From assembly GCA_002328745.1 (NCBI GenBank), contig DCVQ01000034.1, positions 1 through 5,572 on the forward strand: DNA of 5,572 bases, written 5' to 3'. A program made the position numbers and the translations under genes. This document shows positions 4,936 through 5,572 of the stretch, in pieces. Numbering within the stretch: the first letter of the stretch is position 1; every line of letters starts with the position of its first letter. The DNA comes from Actinobacteria bacterium UBA2184 (GTDB taxonomy: Bacteria; Actinomycetota; Coriobacteriia; Anaerosomatales; Anaerosomataceae). Under the pieces are notes generated by a model, which saw nothing but the letters and a program-made list of their open reading frames with translations, ran no database searches and was not told the DNA's origin.

Positions 4936-5572
4936 ATGCGAGCAGTGAGTCATCGGGTCGCCTCCGCCCTCGCGGTGCTGGCGATGGCGGCGCTGGTCGT
5001 CGCGTCGGCAGGGTGCGACCTCGTGGACACAGGGCGCAGCTACTCGGGGCGCGTGTTCGTGTACGTGCTCGGCGGTGACGCGGACGGCGTGGAGGTGCCC
5101 GCCCTCGTCCTCGAGTGTTCGACCGACGATGAACCCCGCGTCCGTGCCCACGATGCACTGCTCGCCGTGACGATCCCCGGCACCTCGTACACGCGGCTCC
5201 GTGAAGCGTACCCGTTCGGAGGCGGCGCCGCCGTGAGCGACGCGCTGGCTCGCACCACCGGGATCGCAGACGCCCCGTATGTAGTGATCGACGGGGAGCA
5301 CATCGACGAGATCACCGGCCGTGTCACGCTCGAGCTGGCCGGCTCGTACAACAGCTACGTGGACGGGCGTCTCTACGTGTTCGGACCCGGTAAGGCGACC
5401 ATCGAGGGGGCCGCGATCGGCGTCCTGCTCGAGTCGCTCGACTACATGAGCACCGCCGATCGGGTTGCCGCGGGGGACGCGGTCGGAGCGGCGCTGGCCG
5501 AAGGACTCTCGGCACGTCGCGATGCGGTGGCGCTCGTCTTGAGCGAGCACGTGGAGGACACGGATCTGTCCA
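4936..5572 (+). CDS. Putative lipoprotein with degenerate LCP (LytR-CpsA-Psr)-like domain, 3' end cut off
   Basis: Open from ATG 4936 to the window end (212 codons, no stop seen). GAGGAG (4926-4931), inside the last codons of the amidase, lies 4 bases before the start, and the gap to the amidase stop is one base, so they form an operon. The N-terminus is a signal peptide (about 1-26) ending in ASAG-C27, an atypical lipobox (Ser at -3), so membrane attachment by C27 lipidation is likely but not certain. The body recalls LCP proteins, which transfer wall polymers to peptidoglycan: LLAVTIPGTSYTRL (75-88), then REAYPFGGGAAVSDALARTTGI (89-110), PYVVIDGEHIDEITGRV (114-130), and a C-terminal part with IEGAAIGVLLESL and ADR (175-177). 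However, the catalytic SIPRDT motif reads TIPGTS and the YxRxR motif reads LLESL, so the usual phosphate-binding arginines are missing. It may be a non-catalytic LCP relative. The assignment is pattern recognition, not a search; the safe name is hypothetical lipoprotein. Confidence 0.55.
   Translation, partial: MRAVSHRVASALAVLAMAALVVASAGCDLVDTGRSYSGRVFVYVLGGDADGVEVPALVLECSTDDEPRVRAHDALLAVTIPGTSYTRLREAYPFGGGAAVSDALARTTGIADAPYVVIDGEHIDEITGRVTLELAGSYNSYVDGRLYVFGPGKATIEGAAIGVLLESLDYMSTADRVAAGDAVGAALAEGLSARRDAVALVLSEHVEDTDLS

Noticed and set aside
3837..4937. 366-codon open frame on the minus strand opposite the amidase
   Set aside because: It is the mirror of a well-supported amidase gene; its translation is His/Arg-rich with no family motif.
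1..5572. Mobile elements, CRISPR arrays, phage or toxin-antitoxin genes, riboswitches
   Set aside because: I saw no direct-repeat arrays, transposase or integrase motifs, or recognisable riboswitch cores. Base and codon use look even across the window.

Overview
The window is ordinary, gene-dense chromosome from a high-GC bacterium. Codons end mostly in G or C, and GTG starts are used. The sigma factor carries the IESKT-x-x-KLRHPSRS form of region 4.2, which I associate with Actinobacteria (Firmicutes and Proteobacteria usually have IEAKAL). It has only a short N-terminal extension, unlike the long one of Streptomyces. Together with a membrane pyrophosphatase and a PASTA-amidase, this points to a deep-branching, possibly anaerobic actinobacterial lineage such as a Coriobacteriia relative. 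The lineage is inference; the gene identities are mostly secure.

Layout, left to right. (1) 1-204: the C-terminal end of a membrane-bound ion-pumping pyrophosphatase (hppA). (2) 205-328: an intergenic stretch with two perfect stem-loops in tandem. (3) 329-2170 and 2167-3489: dnaG (primase) and rpoD (primary sigma factor), overlapping by 4 bases, which is the classic macromolecular-synthesis pairing. A candidate internal promoter lies inside the 3' part of dnaG. (4) 3514-3541: a GC-rich hairpin between rpoD and a convergent tRNA-Asn gene, probably acting in both directions. (5) 3552-3627: tRNA-Asn(GTT) on the minus strand, with a strong promoter. (6) 3750-3824: a CAT-anticodon tRNA (Met, or lysidine-type Ile2) on the plus strand, divergent from tRNA-Asn. 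(7) 3840-4934: a membrane-anchored PASTA plus amidase_3 cell-wall hydrolase, starting 15 bases after the tRNA CCA. (8) 4936-5572: a lipoprotein cut by the window end, whose body resembles an LCP (LytR-CpsA-Psr) domain stripped of its catalytic arginines.

Functionally, the left half supplies energy conservation (PPi-driven ion pumping), replication priming and the housekeeping sigma factor. The right half is a likely tRNA-amidase-lipoprotein transcription unit for envelope work. There are no mobile elements, CRISPR arrays or phage genes. I see no clearly new biological system. The most unusual items are the degenerate LCP-like lipoprotein, the tandem hairpins ahead of dnaG, and the tRNA-amidase junction.
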